Shown: positions 35,294-46,341 of the stretch, piece after piece | How the letters are laid out: every line of letters starts with the position of its first letter | Position numbering within the stretch: the stretch's first letter is position 1 | From: Vibrio algicola | GTDB lineage: Bacteria > Pseudomonadota > Gammaproteobacteria > Enterobacterales > Vibrionaceae | Length of the DNA: 64,000 nucleotides | Direction of reading: 5' to 3' | Assembly: GCF_009601765.2 (NCBI RefSeq) | Contig: NZ_CP045699.1 | Span: 186,001 to 250,000 of the forward strand | Made by a program: the position numbers and the translations under genes | Notes under the pieces: generated by a model | The model's database searches: none | What the model was told of the DNA's origin: nothing | The model's input: the letters and a program-made list of their open reading frames with translations, nothing else

Positions 35294-36460
35294 ATGAGTT
35301 CAAGAAAGCCTGCTACTGTTGCTGTGCGTACCGGTATTGAATCGGATTCTCAATATCACGCGGTCGTGCCACCGATTTATCTTTCTACCAACTACGGCTT
35401 TCCTGCCTTTGGTGAAGTGCCGCAATACGACTATACCCGCTCGGGCAACCCTAACCGCGGACTACTTGAACAAGCATTGTCAGAATTAGAGTCAGGTGCA
35501 GGCGCGGTGATCACCAATTGTGGTACTTCGGCTCTAAATTTATGGGTGTCGGCTTTCTTAAGCCCTGATGATTTAATTATTGCGCCGCATGATTGTTACG
35601 GTGGTACTTATCGTTTATTTAATACGCGCGCGCAAAAAGGTGACTTTAAAGTTCAGTTTGTCGATCAATCCAATCAAGCTGAATTTGATGCAGCCATCGC
35701 CAAAAAGCCTAAGCTGATTTTACTTGAAACTCCATCTAACCCTTTGGTTCGCGTGGTCGATATCGCGTTAGCCTGTCAAAAAGCCAAGCAAGTCGGTGCA
35801 TTAGTGGCCGTTGATAACACCTTTATGACACCGGTGTACCAAAAGCCGATTACATTAGGCGCAGATTTTGTGGTGCATTCCACCACCAAATACATTAACG
35901 GTCATTCTGATGTGATTGGCGGCGTGATCATTGCAAAAGATCCTGACCATGTCGAAACGCTTTCATGGTGGGGCAACTGCATTGGTGCCACAGGGACGCC
36001 GTTTGATAGTTATATGACCTTGCGTGGTTTAAGAACGCTTCCAGCACGGATGCGAGTCCATGAAGAAAGCGCCCAAGCATTATTAGCATTTTTACAAACC
36101 CAAGCATTAGTAGGCACTGTTTATCACCCAAGCTTGCCACAACATCCGGGCCATGAGATCGCCAAAGCACAACAAACTGGTTTTGGTTCTATGCTTAGCT
36201 TTGAACTGAACGGCAGTATGGAACAATTGAAGGTTTTTGTTGGTCAGCTCCAATTATTCTCGTTAGCGGAATCGCTAGGGGGAGTGGAAAGTCTAATTTG
36301 TCATCCTGCTTCGATGACACATCGCGCCATGTCAGATGAAGCGCAACAACAAGCAGGTATTGCACAAACCTTGCTCCGTGTATCGGTCGGCTTAGAAGAT
36401 AGCCAAGACTTGATCACCGATTTAGAGCAAGCATTTAAAAAAGCACAAGAGGTAGCGTAA
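35294..36460 (+). CDS. metB: Cystathionine gamma-synthase
   Basis: 388 residues from the ATG at 35294, preceded by AAGGA; an upstream in-frame extension has no homology. PLP enzyme: the Schiff-base lysine is in VHSTTKYINGHSDVIGG, with the SGNPNRGLLEQALSELESG and NCGTSALNLW regions. It condenses O-succinylhomoserine with cysteine. The stop is followed immediately by the metL ATG. Confidence 0.96.
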   Translation: MSSRKPATVAVRTGIESDSQYHAVVPPIYLSTNYGFPAFGEVPQYDYTRSGNPNRGLLEQALSELESGAGAVITNCGTSALNLWVSAFLSPDDLIIAPHDCYGGTYRLFNTRAQKGDFKVQFVDQSNQAEFDAAIAKKPKLILLETPSNPLVRVVDIALACQKAKQVGALVAVDNTFMTPVYQKPITLGADFVVHSTTKYINGHSDVIGGVIIAKDPDHVETLSWWGNCIGATGTPFDSYMTLRGLRTLPARMRVHEESAQALLAFLQTQALVGTVYHPSLPQHPGHEIAKAQQTGFGSMLSFELNGSMEQLKVFVGQLQLFSLAESLGGVESLICHPASMTHRAMSDEAQQQAGIAQTLLRVSVGLEDSQDLITDLEQAFKKAQEVA

Positions 36461-38872
36461 ATGAGCACGGCTCGTCAATTACACAAATTTGGAGGCAGCA
36501 GTTTAGCTAATCCCGAATGTTATAAACGCGTGGCAAATATTTTGCGCGAATACTCCAATCAATCGGATTTAATTGTTGTATCAGCGGCGGGCAGTACCAC
36601 CAATCGATTGATTGATTGGTTAGCAGCATTGGAAAAAGATGGTCGAATTGCCCACGAAATTCTACAACAGTTACGTCAATTTCAAGTGGATCTGGTTGAG
36701 TCATTATTACCGGCAGAAGCCGCACAACCGTTATTGGATTTATTGCATCATGAGTTCTTAGAATTAAGTGAGATCACCGCGCCAGTTAATGTTGTTGAGC
36801 GCTGTGATGCTCTCGGTCATGGTGAGGTGTGGTCTTCGCGTCTATTAAGTGCCTTGCTATGTCATTTAGATATGGAAGCGGTGCAATTGGATTCTCGTCG
36901 CTTCTTACGCGCAGAACGTGGTGCTCAACCAGAAGTCGATCGCGCTCGCTCGTTACCTTTGCTTAAAGAGCGCCTAGCGCAGCACGGAAAAATTCGTATC
37001 GTGATCACCGGCTTTATGGCGCGTAACGATGCGGGTGAAACTGTGTTATTAGGGCGTAATGGTTCCGATTATTCAGCCACTGTGATTGGCGTACTAGCCG
37101 AAGTGACACGCGTGACCATTTGGAGTGATGTCGCAGGTGTGTTTAGCGCCGACCCGCGTAAAGTCTCTGATGCGTGTTTATTGCCTTTGCTGCGTCTAGA
37201 TGAAGCCAGTGAGCTTGCTCGTCTTGCTGCGCCAGTACTGCATAGCCGAACACTGCAACCGGTAGCACAAAGCGCGATGGATTTAAGCCTGCGTTGCAGT
37301 TACCAACCAGAATGTGGCTCAACTCGAATTGAGCGTGTATTAGCTTCTGGTCGTGGTGCCAAAATTATCACTTCGATTGAAGAAGTATTAATGGTGCAAA
37401 TTCATTTTGGCGCAGGACATGATTTTGAACGTTTGCAGTTAGATGTGATGCGTTCATTAGCTCGCGCACAATTACAACCCTTAGCAATGGAATCACAGCC
37501 TGATCAAGGTTGCTTGCTGCTGGCGTATACGCAAGAAATTGCCGGAGATGCGTTAAGTTACTTGCAAGATATCGCGGTTGGCGCAGAAATTAAGCTAAAA
37601 GAAGGCTACTCAATGGTGGCTGCTGTTGGCGCTGGCGTGACCAGTAATGCCAATCATTGTTATGGCTTCTATCAACAATTAAAAGATGCCCCTGTGGAGT
37701 TCGTCTCTGCCGCAGATTCAGGCTTGAGTTTAGTTGCCATTTTACGTCGCACAGATGTCGCAAGTATTGTTGCTGGTGTGCATTCTCAACTGTTCCAAGC
37801 ACAAAAACGTGTCGCGATTGCATTGTGTGGTAAAGGTAATATTGGCTCTAGTTGGTTGGCTCTATTTGAAAGCCAACAAGCGGAATTAGAAAAACGCAGC
37901 GGCATGAGTTTTGATTTAGTAGCAGTGGTTGATAGTCAAACCTACTGGCTCGATCTCAATGGCATTACCCCAAAAGATGCACTGGCTCAATTTGAAGATG
38001 AGAGTATCAGTAATGATGGTGGCACTTGGTTAGACACGCTGGCCCACCAAACACGCTACGATGAAGTGGTGGTGATGGATGTCACTGCCAGCGCTTTGTT
38101 AGCCGATCAATATGAACGAATTGCCGAACAAGGTATGCACCTGATTTGCGCCAATAAAATCGCCGGTGCATCAAGCTCGGTTCGTTATCATGCCATCAAA
38201 GATGCGTTCCAAAAAACCGGACGTCATTGGTTGTATAACGCCACCGTGGGGGCAGGTTTGCCAGTCAACTATGCCATTCATGATCTGCGTGATAGTGGTG
38301 ATGAAATTACCGCTATTTCGGGCATTTTTTCCGGTACATTATCTTGGTTGTTCCAGCAATTTGATGGCTCAATTCCGTTTAGTGATTTAGTTGATTTGGC
38401 GTGGCAACAAGGGTTAACCGAACCGGATCCTCGCTCAGATTTAGATGGTTCTGATGTGATGCGTAAATTAGTGATCCTTGCCCGCGAAGCTGGATTTACC
38501 ATTGAACCTGAAGATGTCAAAGTTGAGTCTTTGGTGCCGCAAGAGTTGCAACATCTTTCAACCGATGATTTTTTCGATTACGGCGCATTGCTTAATGAGC
38601 GTTTAACCGAACGTTTGGAAAAAGCCCAAGCGGATGGAAAGGTGCTGCGTTATGTGGCGCGTTTAAATCGAGATGGCAAAGCGACGGTTGGTGTTGAGGC
38701 ATTAAATCCTGAACATGCGCTGGCGAACTTATTGCCATGTGACAATATCTTTGCAATAGAAAGCCATTGGTATAAAGAAAATCCGTTGGTTATTCGTGGC
38801 CCAGGTGCTGGAAAAATGGTGACAGCAGGTGCATTGCAATCGGATTTGAATCGACTGTCGATTTTGTTGTAA
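36461..38872 (+). CDS. metL: Bifunctional aspartokinase II / homoserine dehydrogenase II
   Basis: 803 residues (E. coli 810). N-terminal kinase with LHKFGGSSLANPECYKRVA and LLGRNGSDYSATVIG; ACT region at about 305-455; C-terminal dehydrogenase with the NAD(P) motif IALCGKGNIGSSWLALF and GIFSGTLSWLFQQFDG, TEPDPRSDLDGSDVMRKLVIL. It makes aspartyl phosphate and homoserine. It is in an operon with metB under MetJ control. Confidence 0.97.
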   Translation: MSTARQLHKFGGSSLANPECYKRVANILREYSNQSDLIVVSAAGSTTNRLIDWLAALEKDGRIAHEILQQLRQFQVDLVESLLPAEAAQPLLDLLHHEFLELSEITAPVNVVERCDALGHGEVWSSRLLSALLCHLDMEAVQLDSRRFLRAERGAQPEVDRARSLPLLKERLAQHGKIRIVITGFMARNDAGETVLLGRNGSDYSATVIGVLAEVTRVTIWSDVAGVFSADPRKVSDACLLPLLRLDEASELARLAAPVLHSRTLQPVAQSAMDLSLRCSYQPECGSTRIERVLASGRGAKIITSIEEVLMVQIHFGAGHDFERLQLDVMRSLARAQLQPLAMESQPDQGCLLLAYTQEIAGDALSYLQDIAVGAEIKLKEGYSMVAAVGAGVTSNANHCYGFYQQLKDAPVEFVSAADSGLSLVAILRRTDVASIVAGVHSQLFQAQKRVAIALCGKGNIGSSWLALFESQQAELEKRSGMSFDLVAVVDSQTYWLDLNGITPKDALAQFEDESISNDGGTWLDTLAHQTRYDEVVVMDVTASALLADQYERIAEQGMHLICANKIAGASSSVRYHAIKDAFQKTGRHWLYNATVGAGLPVNYAIHDLRDSGDEITAISGIFSGTLSWLFQQFDGSIPFSDLVDLAWQQGLTEPDPRSDLDGSDVMRKLVILAREAGFTIEPEDVKVESLVPQELQHLSTDDFFDYGALLNERLTERLEKAQADGKVLRYVARLNRDGKATVGVEALNPEHALANLLPCDNIFAIESHWYKENPLVIRGPGAGKMVTAGALQSDLNRLSILL

Positions 38873-38918
38873 GGGCTATTCGATTGAATTCCTAGTAGCG
38901 ACGTAAGTTAAATGTTTC

Positions 38919-38980
38919 AAATGCCACTTATCTTTTGCTCTTTCAACCAGAAAGATCGCGCAGGATAAGTGGCATTTTTT
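38919..38980 (+). terminator. metBL terminator
   Basis: AAATGCCACTTATC / GATAAGTGGCATTT stem around a 30-base loop, followed by a T run. Confidence 0.82.
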
Positions 38981-39063
38981 ATGATTTGAAATCTACTCAC
39001 TCGCAATATGAAAAAAATTCATGTTCAGATCGTTGACATTAGATCCTATTCAAGACATTCTTT

Positions 39064-39079
39064 AGACATATAGACGGCT
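39064..39079 (+). promoter_or_regulatory. Candidate MetJ operator of metF (two adjacent Met boxes)
   Basis: AGACATAT and AGACGGCT are adjacent 8-mers with AGAC in phase, and another AGACATTC lies 11 bases upstream. Weaker than the metB array. It lies 266 bases before metF, the gap being filled by a repeat. Confidence 0.6.
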
Positions 39080-39132
39080 AAATGCAAAATTTGTTGCGAT
39101 ATTTAAGTTGTGTATAATATTTATTTTAATAA

Positions 39133-39249
39133 ATACCAATCACTTAGCACTCGACGTCATTCCGTACATGAGCCTAAGCGAAGAAGATACGGAATCTTGT
39201 TTTTGTTTGACGATAATACGAGTTACGCGATATTTTCTGGCATTGGTAT
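39133..39249. repeat. 117-bp repeat with ATACCAAT ends and an inner palindrome, in the metF leader
   Basis: Ends ATACCAAT / ATTGGTAT. Inside, ATTCCGTA (39159-39166) pairs with TACGGAAT (39188-39195), a layout like the 43-bp palindrome at 12709 and 56917. It separates the Met boxes from metF and would be transcribed as part of the leader. Confidence 0.65.
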
Positions 39250-39290
39250 ATGTTCGTTGTGGAAGGGAATTTTCCGCAGTTAGTTTATAA

Positions 39291-40229
<939 letters not shown>

Positions 40230-40643
40230 TCTTTGAATTATTGTGTGAATTTAGGTTATAAAGGGCTTATCGAAAGGTAGGCCTTTTTTGGGTTTTGATG
40301 TTGGGGGTGAGCTCATCGCACAGCCTTCGGCGACCAACCTTTTTTCAACAGCCCAAAAAGGTGGCAAAAAGGCCGCTGCTAGAAATTTTGTCACTCTTGG
40401 CTACAACACTCTTCTTTGATATCGGCTTCAACCGCACATCCATGTGCGAAAGAAGCCGCACCAATCATCCATGATTGGTGCATCAAAACGAGTCTTTCCA
40501 CCAAGCAAAATTTAGGCAGAGTTGGCGGGTTACAGTCCCAATGGCTTGTTAGGATATTGTCTCTTCGCGAAAATACAGTCACCTCTGAGCTGCATTGATT
40601 TAAAGCCGCTTCTAGCTGTCTTTTTTACGCTTGAATTTGATAT
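40230..40643. other. Hairpin-rich noncoding region downstream of metF
   Basis: After a probable metF terminator (AAGGGCTTA...TAGGCCTT then T5, near 40258-40290), two perfect hairpins follow: CGCACA-TCCA-TGTGCG at 40433-40448 and GCACCAATCA-TCCA-TGATTGGTGC at 40458-40481, with the same TCCA loop. No open reading frame with recognisable homology. It could be a decayed element or an unannotated RNA. Confidence 0.5.
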
Positions 40644-40928
40644 TTACGAAAAGTCCGGTTGAGACATATTGGTAGGGAATACTCGCAATATTTCAATGCA
40701 ATTATCTTTTACTCGATAAGGTATTAGGTAAGGAAATTTCTGTAAAATAAGCTCTCTAGTGCCAAATATTCTTCCTGCTCGTCCCATTGATGGATTATCT
40801 TTGAGGAGCTCGGTTAAATCGTGTATTTCTTTAACAAAATGTCTTGCAGCTTGAGGATTATGTTCGTTTAAGTAATCCGCGTAATGTTCTAGGTTTAGTA
40901 ATGCATTTTTTAGCCATTTAACCTGCAT
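40644..40928 (-). CDS. ParE/RelE-family toxin
   Basis: 94 residues of the ParE/RelE toxin fold: VKWLKNALLNLEHYADYLNEHNPQAARHFVKEIHDLTELLKDNPSMGRAGRIFGTRELILQKFPYLIPYRVKDNCIEILRVFP. The pattern of the P-x-x-G-R-x-x-G-T-R-E-L segment and the terminal V-F-P fits ParE-like proteins, which poison gyrase, better than ribosome-dependent RelE; this is inference. It overlaps the antitoxin gene by 11 bases. Confidence 0.87.
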   Translation of the reverse strand: MQVKWLKNALLNLEHYADYLNEHNPQAARHFVKEIHDLTELLKDNPSMGRAGRIFGTRELILQKFPYLIPYRVKDNCIEILRVFPTNMSQPDFS

Positions 40929-41157
40929 CCACGCCCCACTTAGAGAAAACCTTTTTCACTTCACTATCAGTAGAGAATTGTCCGGAGTCAGCTTCGCTAA
41001 TGGCTTTTTTGATTTCATTGACCTGCCAAAGTTCACGATCTAAATAACTTTGAATCGCTTGATTTGTTATCCACGATTTGGTTCGCCCTGTTGATTTAGC
41101 AAGAATGGCTAATTTCTTTTCTACTTCTTCAGGGATCCTAACAGACATAGACGGCAT
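40918..41157 (-). CDS. Ribbon-helix-helix antitoxin of the ParE-like pair
   Basis: 79 residues. The N-terminal ribbon-helix-helix (SMSVRIPEEVEKKLAILAKSTGRTKSWITNQAIQSYLDREL) binds DNA, and the C-terminal part (QVNEIKKAISEADSGQFSTDSEVKKVFSKWG) should wrap the toxin. First gene of the pair, as usual. An inverted repeat just upstream is the likely operator. Confidence 0.87.
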   Translation of the reverse strand: MPSMSVRIPEEVEKKLAILAKSTGRTKSWITNQAIQSYLDRELWQVNEIKKAISEADSGQFSTDSEVKKVFSKWGVDAG

Positions 41158-41170
41158 AGTGATTTCCTAT

Positions 41171-41198
41171 TGTATTACTCTGTATTCATTGTAGTACA
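41171..41198 (-). promoter_or_regulatory. Candidate operator of the toxin-antitoxin pair
   Basis: TGTATTAC and GTAGTACA form an inverted repeat (one mismatch) 12 bases apart, immediately upstream of the antitoxin gene, with a further TGTATTCA in direct orientation between them. Confidence 0.5.
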
Positions 41199-41328
41199 GT
41201 GAGGGCATATTTACTATAACGCCTATAATTTGTACTTGCAGTCGCTTAAGAATGACTCGATATCGCTTTAATATTAGATCGAATTTAAATTAAACGTACT
41301 TTTCCCCAAGCAAGCCTTTCGCTAAGAA

Positions 41329-41880
41329 TTACGCCAATCTTTTAGTCAATATCGACTCTAATTCCTGCTTCACATCTATCGCCCATGTTAGCCATGATTG
41401 GCGTTCAATCAGGTTGCGGCGCACGGTGAGGCGTTCTAAACGCAATGAAGCCGATAATGTGGATTGTAGCGAGTAGCGGGCGTCGAGTTGTTGATAATGG
41501 AGGAGCAGCGCTTCGTTTTCGGGGATCAAACGCTCGAGTTGCTCTATTAATGGTTGCGGGGATTGTACCGTGCAGGCCATTAGCTTGGCACTGAATTCAT
41601 CGCGTAATTCGGTGTGTGACATTGGCAGTTCAAACCACATTTCTAATGCTTTACTGCCATAAGGGGTGATGGCGTACACTTTTTTATCTGGCTTACCGAC
41701 TTGCAATAATTCTTCACAAGTCACCCATTCCTTGGCCAGCATTTTACTGAGCTCTCGATACACCTGTTGATGACTGGCTTTCCAGTATTGTCCGGCCTGT
41801 TGCGAGAAGGCTTTGGTTATATCGTATCCTGTGGCTTCTTTTTGGCTCAAGATAGTTAAAATGACGTGCGGTAAAGACAT
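41329..41880 (-). CDS. aphA: AphA, PadR-family low-cell-density quorum/virulence regulator
   Basis: 183 residues from the ATG at 41880; a TTG four codons upstream is in frame but lacks support. Closely similar to V. cholerae AphA: MSLPHVILTILSQKEATGYD, YWKASHQQVYRELSKM, VGKPDKKVYAIT, RDEFSAKLMACTVQS and RLERLTVRRNL. N-terminal winged helix and C-terminal antiparallel coiled coil for dimerisation. In vibrios AphA acts at low cell density, with Qrr small RNAs promoting its translation. It sits beside ppc, as in V. cholerae. Confidence 0.92.
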   Translation of the reverse strand: MSLPHVILTILSQKEATGYDITKAFSQQAGQYWKASHQQVYRELSKMLAKEWVTCEELLQVGKPDKKVYAITPYGSKALEMWFELPMSHTELRDEFSAKLMACTVQSPQPLIEQLERLIPENEALLLHYQQLDARYSLQSTLSASLRLERLTVRRNLIERQSWLTWAIDVKQELESILTKRLA

Positions 41881-41984
41881 AGAATGTTCCAATCGATTAG
41901 CTCAGCAAATCATACTCTAATTGCGTAGGCTTCGATATGGCGTCTTGCTTGAGTTGTGAAACTAACAGAAAAAAAGCGAGAACC

Positions 41985-42013
41985 ACAAAAAAGCCGCAAC
42001 GAGTGCGGCTTTG
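41985..42013 (-). terminator. ppc terminator
   Basis: Minus-strand stem AAGCCGCA / TGCGGCTT with a short ACGAG-type loop followed by T6. Confidence 0.88.
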
Positions 42014-42033
42014 ATTTTAGTCATGACTTGCGA

Positions 42034-44661
42034 TTATCCGGTGTTACGCATACCCGCCGCGATACCGGCGATAGTCAACATCAACGCTTCTTCTAGTTCA
42101 GGCGATGGGTTGTCTGTTTGACGAGTACGGTACAACAGCTCGGCTTGCAGCATGTTGAGTGGTTCAACATACGTGTTGCGTAGGCGAATGGATTCTAGCC
42201 CCCATGGGTCGTTTTGCATTAAATTTTCGTTGTTTTCCACGTTAAGAACTGTGACGATATCTTTTTGCAATTGGGTGCGTAGACGCTCACCTAATGGCCA
42301 TAATGACTCATCGGTTAGGCGCTGATCGTAGTAACGCGATACCTCGATATTACACTTCGAGTACACCATTTCTAGCATGCCTAAACGAGTTGAGAAGAAC
42401 GGCCACTCACGACACATTTCTTCCAGCATCGCTTGATGACCTTTATCGATCGAATACTGGATCGCTTCACCGGCGCCAAGCCAAGCAGGTAGCACTAAGC
42501 GGTTTTGGCTCCATGAGAAAATCCAAGGAATAGCACGCAAACTTTCGACCCCACCTTGAGGATTACGCTTAGCCGGGCGAGATCCTAATGGCAGTTTGCC
42601 AAGTTCTTGCTCTGGAGTTGCCGCGCGGAAGTAAGGCACGAAATCGGGTTCGCCTTGCACTATGCCACGGTAAGCTTCACACGAGACTTCAGATAAAACA
42701 TCCATCAGATCGCGCCATTCTTTTTTCGGCTCTGGAGGCGGAAGTAAATTCGCTTCTAAAATCGCACTGGCATATAAGTTGAAGCTGTTGACTGCAACAT
42801 CCGGTAAGCCCAGTTTAAAGCGGATCATTTCGCCTTGTTCTGTGACGCGTAAACCGCCTTTTAGGCTGCGTGGTGGCTGAGACAGTAATGCTGCATGGGC
42901 AGGTGCACCGCCACGACCAACCGTACCGCCACGGCCGTGGAACAAGGTAAGCTCGATGCCTTCAGCGTCTGAAACTTTAACCAGTTTGTCCATTGCATCG
43001 TATTGCGCCCAACCGGCTGACATCACGCCAGCATCTTTGGCTGAATCAGAATAACCAATCATCACCATTTGGTGGTTGTTGATGAAATCACGATACCACT
43101 CAAGTGAGTACAACTGCTTCATCACCACTTCAGAATGGTTTAAATCATCTAAAGTTTCGAATAATGGGCACACATCCATGCGGAATTTACAGCCACATTC
43201 TTGTAATAGTAAATGCACTGCAAGCACATCGGATGCAGTACGCGCCATTGAAATAACATAAGCGCCAAAGGCTTCGCGTGGGTGCTGCGCCATGACGCGA
43301 CAAGTGTCTAATACTTCTTGAACTTCCGCTGATGGTTGCCAGTTACGCGGCAAGAGAGGGCGCTTTGAGCTGAGCTCTTTAATTAAGAACGCCACTTTTT
43401 CATCTTCAGACCATTGAGCATAATCACCAAGTTCAAGGAACTGAGTCATTTCTGCGATCGCATCACAATGACGAGTACTTTCTTGGCGAATATCCAAACG
43501 AACAAGATGCACACCAAAGGCTTTAACGCGACGCAGAGTATCAACAATCGTCCCTTCAGCAATCACGCTCATGCCACATTCGCGTAGTGATTGATAACAG
43601 GCTAAAAGCGGATCCCACAACTGATCAACCGTGGTTAAAATTGGCAGGTTAGGCACATCTTCGCCGTTGATTTGGGCATCTAATACCGTGGTGGTATTGG
43701 TCAATAAAGTGCGTAAACCTTTTAAGATGGCGCGATAAGGTTCGTGTGCATCGCCAGCAAGATCTCGGACTTGTTGGTTACATTGAACGATAGACAGTTC
43801 AGTGATTAATTCTTGAATATCACCTAGGAATAAATCGGCCGCTTTCCAACGAGAAAGTAACAGTACTTCTTGAGTAATAGGGTGCGTCACATTCGGGTTA
43901 CCATCGCGATCGCCGCCCATCCAGTTAGTAAAATGCACTGGGCGAGCATCAATAGCAAGGCCTTCACCAAGGTGACCTTTAAGGCGATCATCAAACTCAC
44001 GCAAGAAGGCAGGGACGGCTTCCCATAATGAGTTTTCCACCACGGCAAAGCCCCATTTAGCTTCATCTAATGGCGTCGGGCGTTGCTGACGAATCACATC
44101 AGAGTGCCAAGATTGAGCAATTAAACCTTCTAAGCGACGCTCAGTTTTAAGGCGTTCGCGAGGAGAAAGATCACTGTGTTCTAATTGCGATAAGCACTGA
44201 TTGATTTTGACCAATTTATTGATCATGGTGCGACGGGCAATTTCAGTCGGGTGCGCGGTAAGCACTAGTTCAATGTTGAGTTCTTTAATTGCTTGCGCGG
44301 TGTCTTCTTTACTGATGTCGTTGTTGGCTAATTTGCCAAACAAAGTATTAATTGCATCGGGTTCGCACACTTGCTCTTCACAATGACGTGAAATGGTGTG
44401 GTATTGCTCGGCAATGTTGGTCAGATTTAGGAATTGGCTGAATGCGTGTGCAACCGGAGTGAGTTGCTCATTGGGTAAGTTTTTGATCTCTTCTATCAAA
44501 TCTTCACGCTCTTGGCTTCCTGCCGTAGCGGATTTTGATAGTTTACGAATGGTCTCCACTTTTTCAAGAATAACATCACCATGTGCTTCTTGAATTGTGT
44601 TACCTAGGATATCACCCAGCATGCGTACGTTGCTTTTTAACGCGTCATATTTCTCGTTCAT
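42034..44661 (-). CDS. ppc: Phosphoenolpyruvate carboxylase
   Basis: 875 residues (E. coli 883). Catalytic histidine in [13 protein letters not shown], the glycine-rich [23 protein letters not shown] loop, the [19 protein letters not shown] segment, and the invariant C-terminal RNTG. It fixes bicarbonate onto PEP to make oxaloacetate for the TCA cycle and aspartate family, which feeds the met and arg genes in this window. Confidence 0.98.
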   Translation of the reverse strand: MNEKYDALKSNVRMLGDILGNTIQEAHGDVILEKVETIRKLSKSATAGSQEREDLIEEIKNLPNEQLTPVAHAFSQFLNLTNIAEQYHTISRHCEEQVCEPDAINTLFGKLANNDISKEDTAQAIKELNIELVLTAHPTEIARRTMINKLVKINQCLSQLEHSDLSPRERLKTERRLEGLIAQSWHSDVIRQQRPTPLDEAKWGFAVVENSLWEAVPAFLREFDDRLKGHLGEGLAIDARPVHFTNWMGGDRDGNPNVTHPITQEVLLLSRWKAADLFLGDIQELITELSIVQCNQQVRDLAGDAHEPYRAILKGLRTLLTNTTTVLDAQINGEDVPNLPILTTVDQLWDPLLACYQSLRECGMSVIAEGTIVDTLRRVKAFGVHLVRLDIRQESTRHCDAIAEMTQFLELGDYAQWSEDEKVAFLIKELSSKRPLLPRNWQPSAEVQEVLDTCRVMAQHPREAFGAYVISMARTASDVLAVHLLLQECGCKFRMDVCPLFETLDDLNHSEVVMKQLYSLEWYRDFINNHQMVMIGYSDSAKDAGVMSAGWAQYDAMDKLVKVSDAEGIELTLFHGRGGTVGRGGAPAHAALLSQPPRSLKGGLRVTEQGEMIRFKLGLPDVAVNSFNLYASAILEANLLPPPEPKKEWRDLMDVLSEVSCEAYRGIVQGEPDFVPYFRAATPEQELGKLPLGSRPAKRNPQGGVESLRAIPWIFSWSQNRLVLPAWLGAGEAIQYSIDKGHQAMLEEMCREWPFFSTRLGMLEMVYSKCNIEVSRYYDQRLTDESLWPLGERLRTQLQKDIVTVLNVENNENLMQNDPWGLESIRLRNTYVEPLNMLQAELLYRTRQTDNPSPELEEALMLTIAGIAAGMRNTG

Positions 44662-44820
44662 TTTTTAATACTACCTTGTAAATAAATTACATCCGTTGTT
44701 ATCGTTATCTGTCCAATCTAGCGAATTTATTTGCACTGAGTCAAACTTTTATGTGCTTTAAATAAATAAAGACGCATCCAATTGATCTTGGTCAGACATT
44801 AATCACTTAATCCTTAAGTG

Positions 44821-44950
44821 GTATATTTGTCGTAATTGAAGCTGCAGCTTTGTTGGCTACGCGCTCTCACCCCAATCACTTAGACAAGCTAAGCTCATGG
44901 GGCTTCGTTTACTTGCCGCCTCACTGCAACGTCAATTACTTAAAATATTA
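44821..44950 (-). repeat. ERIC-like element between argE and ppc
   Basis: Reverse-oriented relative to 49591-49712: AAGCTGCAGCTTTGTTGGCT, then CTCACCCCAATCACTTAG, then CTTGCCGCCTCACTGCAACG. The CCAACA...GTGGGGTGA core resembles the enterobacterial ERIC consensus. An adjacent CACTTAA-TCC-TTAAGTG hairpin lies at 44804-44820. The rest of 44662-44985 has the ppc promoter. Confidence 0.8.
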
Positions 44951-44985
44951 TTATAAGTATTGAAATTAGATGTTTAGCGTCAAGC

Positions 44986-46137
44986 TTAAAAACAAAACTG
45001 GTGAATTGATTTTGACAAAACTTTGATGGTTGGGTCAATAAACTCAAAGGCTAAAAATTCGTCTGGTTGGTGTGCTTGGTCAATAGAACCCGGCCCCAAC
45101 ACTAAGGTTGGACACACATCTTGTAAAAATGGCGCTTCAGTACAGTAATTGACGGTTTCGGAAGGCATCTCACATATCTGCTCCATATCGGTAATAAATG
45201 GATGGTCATGTGAGCATTCATAACCTGGAATTGCTTCATGCAGTGGGGTGATGTCTACTCGTCCTGGCCATTTGGCTTGCACTTCTTTTAACGCCGAGCG
45301 CAACATATTGTCGAGCCCATCTAAGCTGATCCCCGGCAGTGGGCGAACATCGTAATGCAGCTCGCAGCAACCACAAATTCGGTTCGCACTGTCACCGCCA
45401 TGAATATGACCTAAGTTTAAGGTTGGGCTTGGAATAGCAAATCCTGGGTGGTGATATTCTTTGATTAACTTGTCACGAAGTTGCATTAAAGCAAATAACA
45501 CTTCATGCATAATTTCAATTGCGTTCACCCCCAGTGCTGGATCAGAAGAGTGGCCGGATTTTCCGGTTACACGCACCGCATTAGCCACATGACCTTTATG
45601 GCCTCGGATCGGTTTTAAGCTGGTGGGCTCGCCAATAATACAGTGATCCGGTTGATACGGCGCATCATCGGCTTGGCATAATTGAGTAAAATGACGTGCG
45701 CCGAGCATGGTGGTTTCTTCGTCACACGTTGCCAAAACATACAGTGGTTTAGTTTGTTTGCTCCAATCGACTTTCTTTACCGCTTCAATAATAAAAGCAA
45801 AAAAGCCCTTCATATCAGCGGTGCCCAAACCATAAAAACGATTATTTGATTCGGTTAACTGATGCGGATTAAAGCTCCATTGCCCTTCATCAAACGGCAC
45901 GGTGTCAGAGTGACCTGATAATAGTAAACCGCCAGTGCCTTGACCTTTTTTGGCCACCATATTGTGTTTTCCTGGTGCCACTTCAATCACTTCCACCTCA
46001 AAATCGAGGTCTTTAAACCATCCCGCCAGTTTTTCGATAACTTTCTCGTTACCTTGATCCCAAGTTGGATCTGTAGAGCTTATTGATGACGTCGAAATTA
46101 GGTCACGATAGACATGAATGAAGTCAGGGATTTGCAT
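44986..46137 (-). CDS. argE: Acetylornithine deacetylase
   Basis: 383 residues. M20 metallopeptidase family: [10 protein letters not shown] (metal His), [13 protein letters not shown] (bridging Asp), [13 protein letters not shown] (catalytic Glu pair), and the C-terminal [15 protein letters not shown] histidine. It releases ornithine from N-acetylornithine. It is divergent from argCBGH, which is the common vibrio and enteric arrangement. Confidence 0.96.
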   Translation of the reverse strand: MQIPDFIHVYRDLISTSSISSTDPTWDQGNEKVIEKLAGWFKDLDFEVEVIEVAPGKHNMVAKKGQGTGGLLLSGHSDTVPFDEGQWSFNPHQLTESNNRFYGLGTADMKGFFAFIIEAVKKVDWSKQTKPLYVLATCDEETTMLGARHFTQLCQADDAPYQPDHCIIGEPTSLKPIRGHKGHVANAVRVTGKSGHSSDPALGVNAIEIMHEVLFALMQLRDKLIKEYHHPGFAIPSPTLNLGHIHGGDSANRICGCCELHYDVRPLPGISLDGLDNMLRSALKEVQAKWPGRVDITPLHEAIPGYECSHDHPFITDMEQICEMPSETVNYCTEAPFLQDVCPTLVLGPGSIDQAHQPDEFLAFEFIDPTIKVLSKSIHQFCF

Positions 46138-46233
46138 AGTTTATTTATCCTTACAAATTCTTTACATTGATAGACTTGGTTTGTGGTTGACAAAAAAGCC
46201 AGAAAACGATAAAACACATATTAAATCATTATT

Positions 46234-46251
46234 TGTGAATAAAAAATCAAA
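46234..46251. promoter_or_regulatory. Weak candidate ARG box between argE and argC
   Basis: TGTGAATAAAAAATCAAA resembles the ArgR half-site pair TGAAT-N4-ATTCA with mismatches in the right half; AT-rich DNA on both sides could hold a second box. It lies in the expected control region. Confidence 0.35.
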
Positions 46252-46341
46252 TAATAACGAGAATTTTGTATGTGTAGTCATATGTGCGAAATCAGAAATA
46301 CGATATTTTAAGCTTCATCATTATTAAATACGGAAGTTAAT

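Noticed and set aside
40230..41328. Integron cassette origin (attC site) for the toxin-antitoxin pair
   Set aside because: GTTAGG-like and TAACGCC-like words occur on either side, but no paired attC core sites with the needed symmetry were found.
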